Assembly: GCA_035545735.1 (NCBI GenBank)
Contig: DASZXS010000027.1
Span: 186,001 to 250,000 of the forward strand
DNA from: JAJYKC01 sp035545735
Lineage (GTDB): Bacteria; Acidobacteriota; Terriglobia; Bryobacterales; Bryobacteraceae
DNA length: 64,000 nt
Reading direction: 5' to 3'
Shown here piece by piece: positions 52,218 to 60,517 of this stretch. The position numbers were made by a program, and so were the translations under genes. Every line of letters begins with the position of its first letter. Position 1 is the first letter of the stretch. The notes beneath the pieces are model-generated. The model worked only from the letters and a program-made list of their open reading frames with translations, did no database searches and had not been told where the DNA came from.

Positions 52218-52256
52218 AGCGTGGCGCGCCGGCCCGCAGCTCATCGTCGCCACGCT
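52218..52256. terminator. Inverted repeat between convergent lepA and exporter genes
   Basis: AGCGTGGCG (52218-52226) and CGCCACGCT (52248-52256) form a perfect 9-base stem with a 21-base loop. It touches the stop codon of the minus-strand gene. There is no T run on either side, so it may end transcription poorly or act only as an RNA stabiliser. Confidence 0.35.
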
Positions 52257-53961
52257 AAACTCCTGCGATGCCGAGCGTGCGCACGGCCGGCTCGCGTTCT
52301 TCTTCAAAAATCACCGCATCTCTGTTGCCTCCAATTCCTTCCAGATGCGGCTTTACGGTCCTCCAAACCACGATTCCGAAGAGCGCCACCGCCAGCAGCC
52401 GCCAGGGCTGCGCCAGAATCCAGCGATCCAATTCCGACGCCAGGGAGATGAAGACGAAAAATGCCGCCAGGAAGCTGGCGAATCCAATGGCCGGGTTGCG
52501 CCTGCCGGGAAGATGGGCGCAGGTGAAGGGAATCTTATGAAAGCTCACCAGCAGGACATCCGTAAAGAAAAGATAGAGCAGCGCAAGAAACGCCGTGTGC
52601 GTCAGGCCGCGCGCCCATCCCAGATGCCAGAGTGAGTGCGGCAACACCAGCAGCGCAAGGGGGCCGAGCGTAAAAAACAGCATCACCCGGCGAGCGGTTC
52701 CTCTTGCGCCTCCTTCACCTCCGGCGCTCTGGAAAACCCAGTTCGCGCGAAGTTCGGCGGGAAGATCGAAGACCACCCGCAGCCCGGTCAACAGAAAGAA
52801 CGCCAGAAACAAGGGAGCCGAGGCAGGCGTTTCCACTGCCAGTGTGATCCCAAGTCCCAGATAGGCGCCCAGAAACAAGGAATGCTTCTCGCTGCGCAGG
52901 AGCGTCCATAACGTGAACTGCACGCACGCCCGGTCGAACGGATTTCGCGCCAGAGCCCGCGCCGCCAGGGATGCGATGCGCGCTCCGCTCCGCCGCTTGA
53001 GCCGCGCGGGAACATCCAGCGTTTCCGGAATCCGCAAGAAATACCGCCGGTAGCTCGCCACATAACAGATGGCCGCGATCGCGAAGGCGAGCGCGGTCCC
53101 CTGCCACGCGGCGCGGCCTAGCGCCAGAAGCGGCGGATTGCCTCCGTGTCCCATCAGCACCTGGCCGAGCCCGGTGAACCATACCGGGGGAAGCCAGCCC
53201 AGAAACGAACCGGCGCCGAAGCTGTTGAGCTGGGATGAGACGGCAAAACTGGATAGAAACCCCGAGAGCAGAGCGGCAATCGCCACCACGCGCACGTACC
53301 GCGAAACACGTTGGAACCAGCGCCACGGCAGCACGCTCATCAGCATTCCCGCCACCGAGAGAAAGAACAGGAATGTGAACAGGCTGGCCAGCACCACGCT
53401 CACACCATGAGACATCACCATCCTCAAATACAGAGGAGTGTTGGCGTCGGGCAGCCCCACCACCACAATGAATGGAAACACGAAGGTTGACGCGATGTTG
53501 ATATCCGCCGCGAAGACCGCGATCAAAAATCCCAGCGCCAGCACCTTCGCGTAGAGCAAGCGCCGCAAGGGAATGGGCAGCACCGCCAGATTGGCGAAAT
53601 CGCGCCGGTCGGGAAACAGGCTGTCCCACTTCAGCACGGTCGCGATACCCGTAACCACGATCGAAAAATTCACAAAAACGAACCGGTCCGGAATCGCCGC
53701 GAGGAAAACATCAAAGCGCGGCTGATGGCGCAAGTACAGCATCAGGGTCGAGTATTTGTCGAAGAGGAACAGCGGCATCAGCAGGCCGGGCACGGCCAGC
53801 AGCGCGAAAATTGCGCCGACGCTCAGGCTGTTGTCGTTATCGGCGGTCATGTCGCTGCTGAAAAAGCCGTGGAAGAAGTGCGCCGTCAACTGCGAAAAGG
53901 GGCGTTCCCGCAGCGCCTCCCAGCGCTCCAGCAGCAGATCCAGCAGGCCGTTCAGGACCAT
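52255..53961 (-). CDS. ABC-2 type exporter membrane subunit
   Basis: A 568-residue protein with about twelve to fourteen hydrophobic segments, such as VFVNFSIVVTGIATVL, LGFLIAVFAADINIAS, LFTFLFFLSVAGMLMSVL, FLAFFLLTGLRVVF and LALLYLFFTDVLLVSF. A short soluble N-terminus (about 1-50) contains no motif. It is directly downstream of an ABC ATPase and overlaps it by 10 bases, so it is its membrane partner. The phrase DRRDFANLAVLPIPLRRLLYAKVLAL resembles the coupling region of large ABC-2 permeases. The substrate is unknown. A divergent PadR gene suggests substrate-induced expression. Confidence 0.82.
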   Translation of the reverse strand: MVLNGLLDLLLERWEALRERPFSQLTAHFFHGFFSSDMTADNDNSLSVGAIFALLAVPGLLMPLFLFDKYSTLMLYLRHQPRFDVFLAAIPDRFVFVNFSIVVTGIATVLKWDSLFPDRRDFANLAVLPIPLRRLLYAKVLALGFLIAVFAADINIASTFVFPFIVVVGLPDANTPLYLRMVMSHGVSVVLASLFTFLFFLSVAGMLMSVLPWRWFQRVSRYVRVVAIAALLSGFLSSFAVSSQLNSFGAGSFLGWLPPVWFTGLGQVLMGHGGNPPLLALGRAAWQGTALAFAIAAICYVASYRRYFLRIPETLDVPARLKRRSGARIASLAARALARNPFDRACVQFTLWTLLRSEKHSLFLGAYLGLGITLAVETPASAPLFLAFFLLTGLRVVFDLPAELRANWVFQSAGGEGGARGTARRVMLFFTLGPLALLVLPHSLWHLGWARGLTHTAFLALLYLFFTDVLLVSFHKIPFTCAHLPGRRNPAIGFASFLAAFFVFISLASELDRWILAQPWRLLAVALFGIVVWRTVKPHLEGIGGNRDAVIFEEEREPAVRTLGIAGV

Positions 53962-54719
53962 CGCATCACCCCCACCATCTCCCGCGCCGCCAGTTCCTTG
54001 TCCGGTTCGTTGACCAGGTGCGAGAAGGATTGCTCCAGCGTCTGGAGCGCCGTCGATTCCCTCAGCCTGTCCACGGTTTCATGCGCGACGCAGTTCCCGC
54101 GATCGAGAATCAGCACATGCGTGCAGATTTTCTCCACCACTTCCAGCACATGCGAGCAGTAAAGGATGGTCTTTCCCTCGCGCGCCATCTCGCGCACCAT
54201 ATTGCGGAAGATCCCGGCCGCCGTGATGTCCAGCCCCGACAGCGGCTCGTCGAATATCAGGATGTCGGGATCATGCAGCAGCGCGGCAATGATGAGAACC
54301 TTCTGCCGCATCCCTTTCGAATAGGACTGCAGAGGCGAGAAACGGCTGCCGGAGATTGAGAAGAGCTCCAGCAGCGCGGCGATTTTCTTGTGCAGCAGCG
54401 TTCGCGGAATTCCCCGCAGCGATCCCGCCAGTTCCAGGTATTCCTTGCCGGATAGATACGGGTAGAGGTGTGGCTCCTCCGGCACGTAGCCCAGCCTGCA
54501 CTTATATTCCGTGAGGTTGTCTCGGATGTCCTTTCCACGGAAGAGAATATGCCCGGTAGTCGGCTCCATCAAGCCGGTGAGCATCTTTACGGTTGTGCTC
54601 TTTCCCGAGCCGTTCGGCCCGAGATAACCCAGGATCTCTCCGGGGCGGATCGAGAAGCTCACGCCGTTCACGGCAGGAATGCCGGAATAGCTTTTTGTCA
54701 AATCCTTCGCTTCGAGCAT
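53952..54719 (-). CDS. ABC transporter ATP-binding protein (DrrA/CcmA/NatA type)
   Basis: A 255-residue ATPase with Walker A GYLGPNGSGKSTTVKML (about 33-49), Q-loop LGYVPEEPHLYPYLSGKEYLELA, signature SYSKGMRQKVLIIAAL, Walker B ILIFDEPLSGLD and switch His in YCSHVLEVV. The YSKGMRQK form is that of ABC-2 exporters. The ATG at 54719 has no Shine-Dalgarno; a promoter ending about 10 bases upstream predicts a nearly leaderless mRNA. The gene is divergent from a PadR gene, with operator-like palindromes between, and its end overlaps the membrane subunit by 10 bases. Confidence 0.93.
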   Translation of the reverse strand: MLEAKDLTKSYSGIPAVNGVSFSIRPGEILGYLGPNGSGKSTTVKMLTGLMEPTTGHILFRGKDIRDNLTEYKCRLGYVPEEPHLYPYLSGKEYLELAGSLRGIPRTLLHKKIAALLELFSISGSRFSPLQSYSKGMRQKVLIIAALLHDPDILIFDEPLSGLDITAAGIFRNMVREMAREGKTILYCSHVLEVVEKICTHVLILDRGNCVAHETVDRLRESTALQTLEQSFSHLVNEPDKELAAREMVGVMRWS

Positions 54720-54729
54720 ATGCAAGGTG

Positions 54730-54787
54730 ATCTTAGCATGCTATGTAGTGTTCTACAATGTTTAAATTATGTAGAATTCTGTATAGC
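54730..54787. promoter_or_regulatory. Divergent promoters with two PadR operator-like palindromes
   Basis: Operator 1: TGTAG-TGTT-CTACA (54744-54757), a perfect inverted repeat. Operator 2: TGTAGAATTCTGTA (54770-54783), the same with one mismatch; centres are 26 bases apart. For the minus strand TTGTAG (54758-54753), 17 bases, TAAGAT (54735-54730); operator 1 covers its -35 and spacer. For the plus strand TATAGC (54782-54787) overlaps operator 2. One regulator could therefore silence both directions. Confidence 0.6.
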
Positions 54788-54796
54788 GATTTCAGC

Positions 54797-55099
54797 ATGG
54801 CCGAGGAAGTTCATTTAACGCACACCGCCGCCCTGATTCTCCAGACCATCAGCGCGGGCTACCGCTACGGTTTCGACGTCATGGAGGTCACCGGTTTGCC
54901 CAGCGGCACCGTATATCCGGCCCTGCGGAGGCTGGAAGCGGCTGGCTTGATTGCCTCGAAGTGGGAGAAGGAGAAAGAAGCGTTTGCCGAGCAGCGCCCG
55001 GCGCGCAAATACTACCGGCTCACCTCAAACGGAGAGCAGGTGCTGGGGCGCGCCGTGAAACGGTATCCCTTGCTGGAGCAAATGGCACCGCGCAAATGA
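54797..55099 (+). CDS. PadR family transcriptional regulator
   Basis: The ATG at 54797 gives 100 residues. Winged-helix signs: LTHTAALILQTISAGYRYGFDVMEVTGLPSGTVYPALRRLEAAGLIASKWE and KYYRLTSNGEQVLGRAVKRY. The usual PadR opening 'GTLDMLIL' is replaced by LTHTAALILQTI, which puts it in a distinct subgroup, close to those that read GLPSGTVYPAL. In-frame codons upstream would give a longer protein but lie within the operator region, so the 54797 ATG is preferred. The stop overlaps the next start by 4 bases (ATGA). Its targets are presumably its own operon and the divergent ABC exporter. Confidence 0.88.
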   Translation: MAEEVHLTHTAALILQTISAGYRYGFDVMEVTGLPSGTVYPALRRLEAAGLIASKWEKEKEAFAEQRPARKYYRLTSNGEQVLGRAVKRYPLLEQMAPRK

Positions 55100-56484
55100 C
55101 TTGGATTCTGCTCCACACAGCGAGCCGTCTTTTGCCCCGCGAGCAGCGCGCCGAGTGGCGTCGCGAGTGGGAAGCGGAGATCTGGCACGCGCGCCGGAGC
55201 GGCGTTCCGCCGCGCATCGTGCGCCGCTGGCTGCTCGGCGCGATCGCCGATGCGGCCTGTCTGGGTCTGCGGCGTGAGGTGCTGGTCCGCCGGATGAACG
55301 CGGCGGCCCAGACCCCGGGCTTCTGCCTGGCGTCCTTGCTCGGCGTGCTGCTCGTGATCGCGATCGCAAGCGGCGGACTTCCGGCCAGCCGCGACGTTTT
55401 TGTTCCCCTGCCATACGCCGATGCGGGCCGCGTCGCCACCATTTCGCGCGCCGGCGGCTCTATTTCGATGCGCGGCGGCATCCCGGCCGAGTGGGTGCGC
55501 CTCTGGTCGCGGAAGAGCAAGACCCTGGAGGCGATTTCCACGTACGGCTGGAGCTATGAAATTTCCGCGGGTGAACGCGTCCTCGCCGCCTCGGTCAGCC
55601 CGGGTTTCTTTTCTGTACTGGGCGTCTCCGCGCCCGCGCCCTGCGCCGGTTGCGTTGTCCTGAGCCAGGGTTTCCGCCGCCGGTTTTATTCCAGCGATCG
55701 CGAGGCCATCGGCCGGGAGATACCCCTAGGCAACGCAGTCTATCGCATTGCCGGCGTGCTGCCCGCGAACTTCTGGTTTCTCTCCCGCGAGATCGGCATT
55801 TGGAAGATCGGTTCATCGCTTCACACGAGCGGTGCCGGGGTGGTCGTGCGTCTCCGCGCGGGCGTCACGCCCGGACAAGCGGAACGCGAGTTGTACACGC
55901 TTCTTCAGGAGCGGGATTTCAGCACCTGGGGCTCTCTCGTGGATGTGTCCATTCTTCAGGACCGCGTCCATTCGCCTCTCGATTCCTTCCTCCTCGCGTT
56001 CTCTCTGGCGATTATCGTGGCCGTTCTCGCCTCCCGCCCACGGCTGCGGAATCTGGATGTGACTTCGCTGGCGGCCTGGCGCAGAGGCGCCTTTTTTGCC
56101 GCGAAAAGCCTTCTGCTGCTTCTGGCAGTGCTCCTGGCGGGTCTCGAATTCACCTCCGCTTGTTCCATCACCATGATTGGCGGCACGGACCTGCTTGCCG
56201 AACCGCTGTCCACCTGGCTGTTTCTCATCGGGTGCATGACTGCGCTGACCTGGTCGATTCACGACCATCGCGTGAGATGCCGCGAGTGCATGCGGCGTCT
56301 CGGCCTGGCGGCTCATGTTGGCTGCCCCGGTTCGCTGCTTTTGAGTTGGGCGGGCACGGAATTGGTCTGTATCTCCGGGCATGGGATGCTCCATGTGCCC
56401 GAGATGCCTTCCTGCTGGCTCGAACCGGAGCGGTGGACGGCGCTCGATAGTTCGTGGCGCGAACTGTTCGTCCAGCACGGTTGA
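55096..56484 (+). CDS. Short ADOP-like membrane protein (single MacB-like module)
   Basis: The ATG overlapping the PadR stop gives 462 residues. The N-terminus (HTASRLLPREQRAEWRREWEAEIWHARR) is of the kind found at the front of some PadR-linked ADOP proteins. One helix (LASLLGVLLVIAIASGGLP, about 75-93) is followed by one MacB-like periplasmic domain (SPGFFSVLGVSAPAPC, FSSDREAIGREIPLG-like stretch, VYRIAGVLPANFWF) and only three or four C-terminal helices (FLLAFSLAIIVAVLAS, FFAAKSLLLLLAVLLAGLEF, STWLFLIGCMTALTWSI). It is half the size of a normal ADOP and lacks the conserved GIGANTAIF hallmark and PxxALRxE end. It may be a degenerate ADOP with a sensing role, or a relic. Confidence 0.7.
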   Translation: MTWILLHTASRLLPREQRAEWRREWEAEIWHARRSGVPPRIVRRWLLGAIADAACLGLRREVLVRRMNAAAQTPGFCLASLLGVLLVIAIASGGLPASRDVFVPLPYADAGRVATISRAGGSISMRGGIPAEWVRLWSRKSKTLEAISTYGWSYEISAGERVLAASVSPGFFSVLGVSAPAPCAGCVVLSQGFRRRFYSSDREAIGREIPLGNAVYRIAGVLPANFWFLSREIGIWKIGSSLHTSGAGVVVRLRAGVTPGQAERELYTLLQERDFSTWGSLVDVSILQDRVHSPLDSFLLAFSLAIIVAVLASRPRLRNLDVTSLAAWRRGAFFAAKSLLLLLAVLLAGLEFTSACSITMIGGTDLLAEPLSTWLFLIGCMTALTWSIHDHRVRCRECMRRLGLAAHVGCPGSLLLSWAGTELVCISGHGMLHVPEMPSCWLEPERWTALDSSWRELFVQHG

Positions 56485-56500
56485 GATTTTATCGCTGCCG

Positions 56501-56998
56501 CTATTTCGGCGGAGGCTGCGCGTGCTCCAGGTGGCTCCTCATCCATGCCACCGCGTCGCGCTGCGCCTCTTTCACCTGGTCCCGGGTCATGGTTTTGGCC
56601 AGTTTCTCCAGCACGTCCCGGGTGTGCCGGTCGGAGGGAGGCGCGGAAAGCCGGATCCACATATAACCCTCCACCACGTTTTTCGGCACGTCGCTGCCTT
56701 CCGAGAGCAACAGCCCGAGCGTGTATTGGGCGCTGTGATGATTTTGCCCGGCGCTGAGCCGGTAAAGCCTCAGCGCCTCCGTGTAATCCCGGGGGGCGCA
56801 GCGGCCTTCCACGAGTAGATCGGCCAGATCCTTCTGCGCCGCGGGCGACCCTTCGGTGGCGCTCTTTTTCAACTTCTCCACGGAAGTGCCCGAGCACGGG
56901 CTATCGGCGGCCGGAAGGTGGACGGCTAGCGCCATCACTGCCAGCGCGGTAAAGCAGCCCGAAAAGCCTCGTTTCACCGGTCGCGCCCCACTCTGCAT
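56501..56998 (-). CDS. Exported Sel1-repeat (TPR-like) protein
   Basis: The ATG at 56998 gives 165 residues with a signal peptide (RGFSGCFTALAVMALAVHLPAADS). Three Sel1-type helix pairs follow: KSATEGSPAAQKDLADLLVEG, YTEALRLYRLSAGQNHHSAQYTLGLLLSEG and NVVEGYMWIRLSA. Such proteins mediate protein contacts in the periplasm. The start overlaps the end of ltaE by 25 bases in the same direction, so translation is coupled. The function is unknown. Confidence 0.85.
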   Translation of the reverse strand: MQSGARPVKRGFSGCFTALAVMALAVHLPAADSPCSGTSVEKLKKSATEGSPAAQKDLADLLVEGRCAPRDYTEALRLYRLSAGQNHHSAQYTLGLLLSEGSDVPKNVVEGYMWIRLSAPPSDRHTRDVLEKLAKTMTRDQVKEAQRDAVAWMRSHLEHAQPPPK

Positions 56999-58047
56999 TG
57001 CTTCAGACGGGTCCCCAGTACGATGTTCTCCAGGATTTCCAGCGCCTTCTCGCAATCGGCATGGGAGACATCGCAGTGGGTCACGGCTCGGAGCGAAGCC
57101 GGACCGGCGCCGTTGATTAAGACATCCTTCGTTTTGAGAGCCGAGCTAATGGCGTTGGGAGTTAATCCCGTACTGGAAACATCAAAGATCACGATGTTCG
57201 TGTCCACCCGGTCCGGCCGCACCGAAATACCCGGAATTTTCGCCAGTCCCTCGGCGAGAAAGCGGGCGTTGGCGTGATCCTTGCGCAGGCGCGCCGGCAT
57301 TTCCTCCAGCGCGATCAAGCCCGCCGCCGCCAGCACTCCGGCCTGCCGCATCCCTCCTCCCAGGCGTTTTCGGAGCAGCCGCCCCCGGTCCATTGCTTCC
57401 CGGGAGCCCACCAACATCGAACCCACCGGCGCCGCCAGTCCTTTCGAGAGGCAGAACATGGCGGTATCCACATCGCGTAGAATCCGATTCACGGGCGCAC
57501 CCAAGAACCACGCGGCGTTGAACACGCGCGCGCCGTCCATATGAACTTTCAGGCCGCGCTCGTGCGCTTTCTCGCAAATCTCGTCCAGCACGTCGAGCGG
57601 CGTTACCACGCCGCCGGCCATGTTATGCGTGTTCTCGATTTCCACCAGGCCGGTTCCGGCGCAATGCGCTCCATGCGGGCGAATCGCCTTTTCGATATCG
57701 CGCCAGCGCAGGATTCCGCCTTCGGCATAAACCGGGCGCGCAATGCAGCCGGCAAACCACGCCATCATCGCCAGCTCCCAATCGATCACGTGCGCCCGGG
57801 CTTCGCAAATCACCTCTTCGCCGTGGGTTGTGTTTAGCTTGATGCCGATGGTGTTGCCCATGGTGCCGGTGGGCACGAACAACGCCGCTTCCTTGCCGGC
57901 AATCTCCGCGGCGCGTTCCTCCAGCCGGTTTACCGTCGGGTCTTCCCGGTACACGTCATCGCCGACTTCGGCTTCGGCCATGGCTCGCCGCATCGCCGGC
58001 GTGGGGCGCGTGACCGTGTCGCTGCGTAAATCGACAACGTGCTTCAT
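56974..58047 (-). CDS. ltaE: Low-specificity L-threonine aldolase
   Basis: A 357-residue PLP enzyme that splits L-threonine or allo-threonine to glycine and acetaldehyde. VDLRSDTVTRPTPAMRRAM at the start, H86, the cofactor residues D171 in HMDGAR and the Schiff-base lysine K202 in FCLSKGLAAPVGS are in place, with RKRLGGGMRQAGVLAAAG after. It overlaps hemW by 4 bases (ATGA). A link of glycine supply to heme synthesis is not required in bacteria with glutamate-route heme synthesis, so the grouping with hemW may be only translational. Confidence 0.94.
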   Translation of the reverse strand: MKHVVDLRSDTVTRPTPAMRRAMAEAEVGDDVYREDPTVNRLEERAAEIAGKEAALFVPTGTMGNTIGIKLNTTHGEEVICEARAHVIDWELAMMAWFAGCIARPVYAEGGILRWRDIEKAIRPHGAHCAGTGLVEIENTHNMAGGVVTPLDVLDEICEKAHERGLKVHMDGARVFNAAWFLGAPVNRILRDVDTAMFCLSKGLAAPVGSMLVGSREAMDRGRLLRKRLGGGMRQAGVLAAAGLIALEEMPARLRKDHANARFLAEGLAKIPGISVRPDRVDTNIVIFDVSSTGLTPNAISSALKTKDVLINGAGPASLRAVTHCDVSHADCEKALEILENIVLGTRLKQCRVGRDR

Positions 58048-59156
58048 GCGCTGGTCAACGCTCCATTCACAAATTCCTGAAGGACTTCGTTTGAGAAAAT
58101 AATTCCGCGGCCAGTGAGCCGGAGCGTGTCTCCACGCCGCTCGAGCAGATCCTCGGAAATGAATCTTTCAATCGGCTCCCGCCAGCGCTCCCACTCTTCC
58201 GGCTCTGGACGAATACCCGCGCTCAGGCGCAGGCCCACAAAAAATCGTTCTTCCGCCCGGTTTGCCATCACCGTGCTCGTTCGTACGCCTTCCCCGCGTC
58301 CCGCGCGCGCCGCGTACTCGTCCGCCTGCTCCACGTTCTGCCATCGCATGCGTCCGTCAAAGGAATGGGCATCCGCGCCGAACCCCAGGTAAGGCTCCAG
58401 ACGCCAGTACTTCAGATTGTGGAGCGACTCAAAGCCGGGCCGCGCGAAATTCGAGATCTCATACCGGTTCACGCCGATTCCCGCCAGCCGCTCCACCGCT
58501 GTTTCATACAGCTCCACGGTTAATTCGTCGTCGGGAACTTCCGGCGCTCCGTAGCGCTTCCCGTTCATCAGCACTTCCCGGCCCAGGCGGCTGTCTTCAT
58601 CCACTTCCAGCATATAAACGGAAACGTGGGGCGCCTCCAGAGTCCGCACCCAGTCGAGCGACTCGCTCCAACTCTGCCGCGTCTGCCCCGGCAGGGCGGC
58701 AATGAGGTCGATATTGAAGTTGTCGATCCCGGCGGCGCGCAGCATGTCCACGTCCCGCGCGACAGTTTCCGCGGTATGCCTCCGCCCGGTCCGCCGCAGC
58801 TCGCGTTCGACAAAGCTCTGCACGCCCAGGCTGACCCGGTTAATGCCTGCTTCGCGCCACGCCGCCACGGTTTCCGGGCTTAGGCCGCCGGGCGCAGCCT
58901 CCAGGGTTGCCTCCCGCCACGGCGCTCCCGGGATTTGCGCGAGCAGGTTCCGCAAATCGCCGGTGTCCATCCGGCTCGGCGTTCCCCCGCCGAGATAAAT
59001 GGTATTGGGGGTCCATTCCCACCTGGTTTCGCCGATCTCGCGCGCCACCGCCCGGAGGTAACCCGCCTCGGTTTCGGCCGGTAGCACTCCCGACGCGAAG
59101 TTGCAGTAGGTGCATTTCTGCGCGCAAAACGGATACGCGATGTAGACGCCCGCCAT
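58044..59156 (-). CDS. hemW: Radical SAM heme chaperone HemW
   Basis: A 370-residue HemN-like radical SAM protein. Cluster motif C11-x3-C15-x2-C18 in YPFCAQKCTYCNF, SAM-binding IYLGGGTPSRMD, INRVSLGVQSF, FNIDLIAALPGQTRQSWSESLDW and the C-terminal HemN-like extension with NLKYWRLEPYLGFGADAHSF. In HemW the residue after the cluster is often Asp (CDF); here it is Asn (CNF). HemW binds heme and hands it to respiratory proteins; it lacks coproporphyrinogen dehydrogenase activity. It follows cyaY with a one-base overlap (TAATG) and overlaps ltaE by 4 bases. Confidence 0.93.
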   Translation of the reverse strand: MAGVYIAYPFCAQKCTYCNFASGVLPAETEAGYLRAVAREIGETRWEWTPNTIYLGGGTPSRMDTGDLRNLLAQIPGAPWREATLEAAPGGLSPETVAAWREAGINRVSLGVQSFVERELRRTGRRHTAETVARDVDMLRAAGIDNFNIDLIAALPGQTRQSWSESLDWVRTLEAPHVSVYMLEVDEDSRLGREVLMNGKRYGAPEVPDDELTVELYETAVERLAGIGVNRYEISNFARPGFESLHNLKYWRLEPYLGFGADAHSFDGRMRWQNVEQADEYAARAGRGEGVRTSTVMANRAEERFFVGLRLSAGIRPEPEEWERWREPIERFISEDLLERRGDTLRLTGRGIIFSNEVLQEFVNGALTSA

Positions 59157-59482
59157 TAAAGCGTGATCGCCGCCCCCAGTTGCTTGCCGACGGCCCCCTG
59201 CACCACTTCGGTCAGCGTTTCGCCCGTTTCCGGGAGCACGAAAGCCTGTTTGCTGTCCTCCCAGCCCAGTTTAAAGCTCTTGGAATGAGCGGAGAGCCAG
59301 ATCTGCCTTACGGGCGCATTCGGGCTGATGACGAATTTCGCCGGCGGGTCGTCGAATTCAATTTGCAGCGCCCCTCCGTTGAAGTCGGCGTCGAATTCGG
59401 CGTTTTCCGACGCTGCGGCCAGTTTCTTCGAGAGCGCTTCCAGCGCGGCGTCTGCGCGTTTTTGAAATTCGAGATCGTCCAT
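59156..59482 (-). CDS. cyaY: Frataxin-like iron donor protein
   Basis: A 108-residue alpha/beta protein of the frataxin/CyaY family. An N-terminal helix with acidic residues (DDLEFQKRADAALEALSKKL), strands ALQIEFDDPPAKFVI and RQIWLSAHSKSFKLGW with the conserved QIWLS..S pattern, and a second helix GETLTEVVQGAVGKQLG. CyaY binds iron and regulates Fe-S cluster assembly by IscS. The gene heads the operon cyaY-hemW-ltaE-Sel1. Frataxins are well known in proteobacteria, so presence here, if the host is an acidobacterium, is of some interest. Confidence 0.88.
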   Translation of the reverse strand: MDDLEFQKRADAALEALSKKLAAASENAEFDADFNGGALQIEFDDPPAKFVISPNAPVRQIWLSAHSKSFKLGWEDSKQAFVLPETGETLTEVVQGAVGKQLGAAITL

Positions 59483-59572
59483 GAGAAACTACCATTCTGT
59501 CAAATAGCGGCCCCTGCTGAGCGCGGGCGCAAGGCCGCTGGGCCGGCGAGAGGCCGCTAAGGGGATGCTACG

Positions 59573-60508
59573 ATGGTGTTTTCCATGCACAATCTGATCA
59601 TTGTCGGCTCCGGTTGCGCCGGAAACACCGCCGCCATCTATGCCGCCCGGGCGAATCTGAAGCCGCTCGTGGTGGCCGGACACGAGCCCGGCGGGCAGCT
59701 TTCGCTCACCACGCTCGTAGAGAATTTTCCCGGATTCCCTGAGGGAATTAACGGCCCGGATCTGGTGGAGAACATCAAAAAGCAGGCCGAGCATTTCGGC
59801 GCCGAGTATCTGCACGGCACCGTCATCGAAGCCGACCTGTCCAAGCGTCCTTTCCGCTTAAACGTGGACGGTGAGTGGCTGGAAACGCGTGCGCTCATCA
59901 TTGCCTCCGGTGCTTCGGCGCGCTGGCTCAATCTCCCTAACGAGCAGAAGCTGATCGGGCACGGCGTCAGCTCTTGCGCCACTTGCGACGGCTTCTTTTA
60001 TCGCGGCAAGAAGATCATGGTGATCGGCGGCGGAGATTCCGCCATGGAAGAGGCGAATTTCCTCACGCGCTTCGGCGAAGAAGTAACCGTGGTACACCGG
60101 CGGGAGCAGTTTCGCGCCTCCAAGATTATGCTCGCCCGCGCCCAAGCCAATCCCAAAGTCAAATTTCTCTTGAATACGGTCGTGGAAGACATTCACGACG
60201 TGAAGGAAAATCTGGTGACCGCCGTAACACTCAAAGACGTCCAGACGGGTAAGGTTTGGCAGCAGGCGGTGGATGGGTTCTTCGTCGCGATCGGGCACAT
60301 TCCGAACACCGCTCCGTTCCGGGGACAGGTTGCCTTGGACGCCGACGGCTACATTCTGTCGTCCGGCGGCGCGCGCACGAATATCGAGGGCGTCTTCCAC
60401 GCGGGTGATGTGCAGGACCGCACTTACCGGCAAGCGATCACCGCCGCCGGCGCCGGCTGCATGGCCGCGATTGAAGTGGAGCGCTTCCTTGAAGCGCAGG
60501 GACACTAG
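59573..60508 (+). CDS. trxB: Thioredoxin reductase (NADPH)
   Basis: A 311-residue flavoprotein with FAD motif LIIVGSGCAGNTAAIYAARA (about 8-27), redox-active C135-A-T-C138 in SSCATCDGFF, NADPH motif VIGGGDSAMEEANFL (150-164) and the final GVFHAGDVQDRTYRQAITAAGAGCMAA. It returns electrons to thioredoxin, here TrxA at 47543. AGGGGA 8 bases before the ATG at 59573 favours that start over the ATG 12 bases later. GSGCAG in place of GxGPAG at the FAD site is a small departure. It stands alone between the cyaY operon and fliD. Confidence 0.94.
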   Translation: MVFSMHNLIIVGSGCAGNTAAIYAARANLKPLVVAGHEPGGQLSLTTLVENFPGFPEGINGPDLVENIKKQAEHFGAEYLHGTVIEADLSKRPFRLNVDGEWLETRALIIASGASARWLNLPNEQKLIGHGVSSCATCDGFFYRGKKIMVIGGGDSAMEEANFLTRFGEEVTVVHRREQFRASKIMLARAQANPKVKFLLNTVVEDIHDVKENLVTAVTLKDVQTGKVWQQAVDGFFVAIGHIPNTAPFRGQVALDADGYILSSGGARTNIEGVFHAGDVQDRTYRQAITAAGAGCMAAIEVERFLEAQGH

Positions 60509-60517
60509 TTCGCTCGT

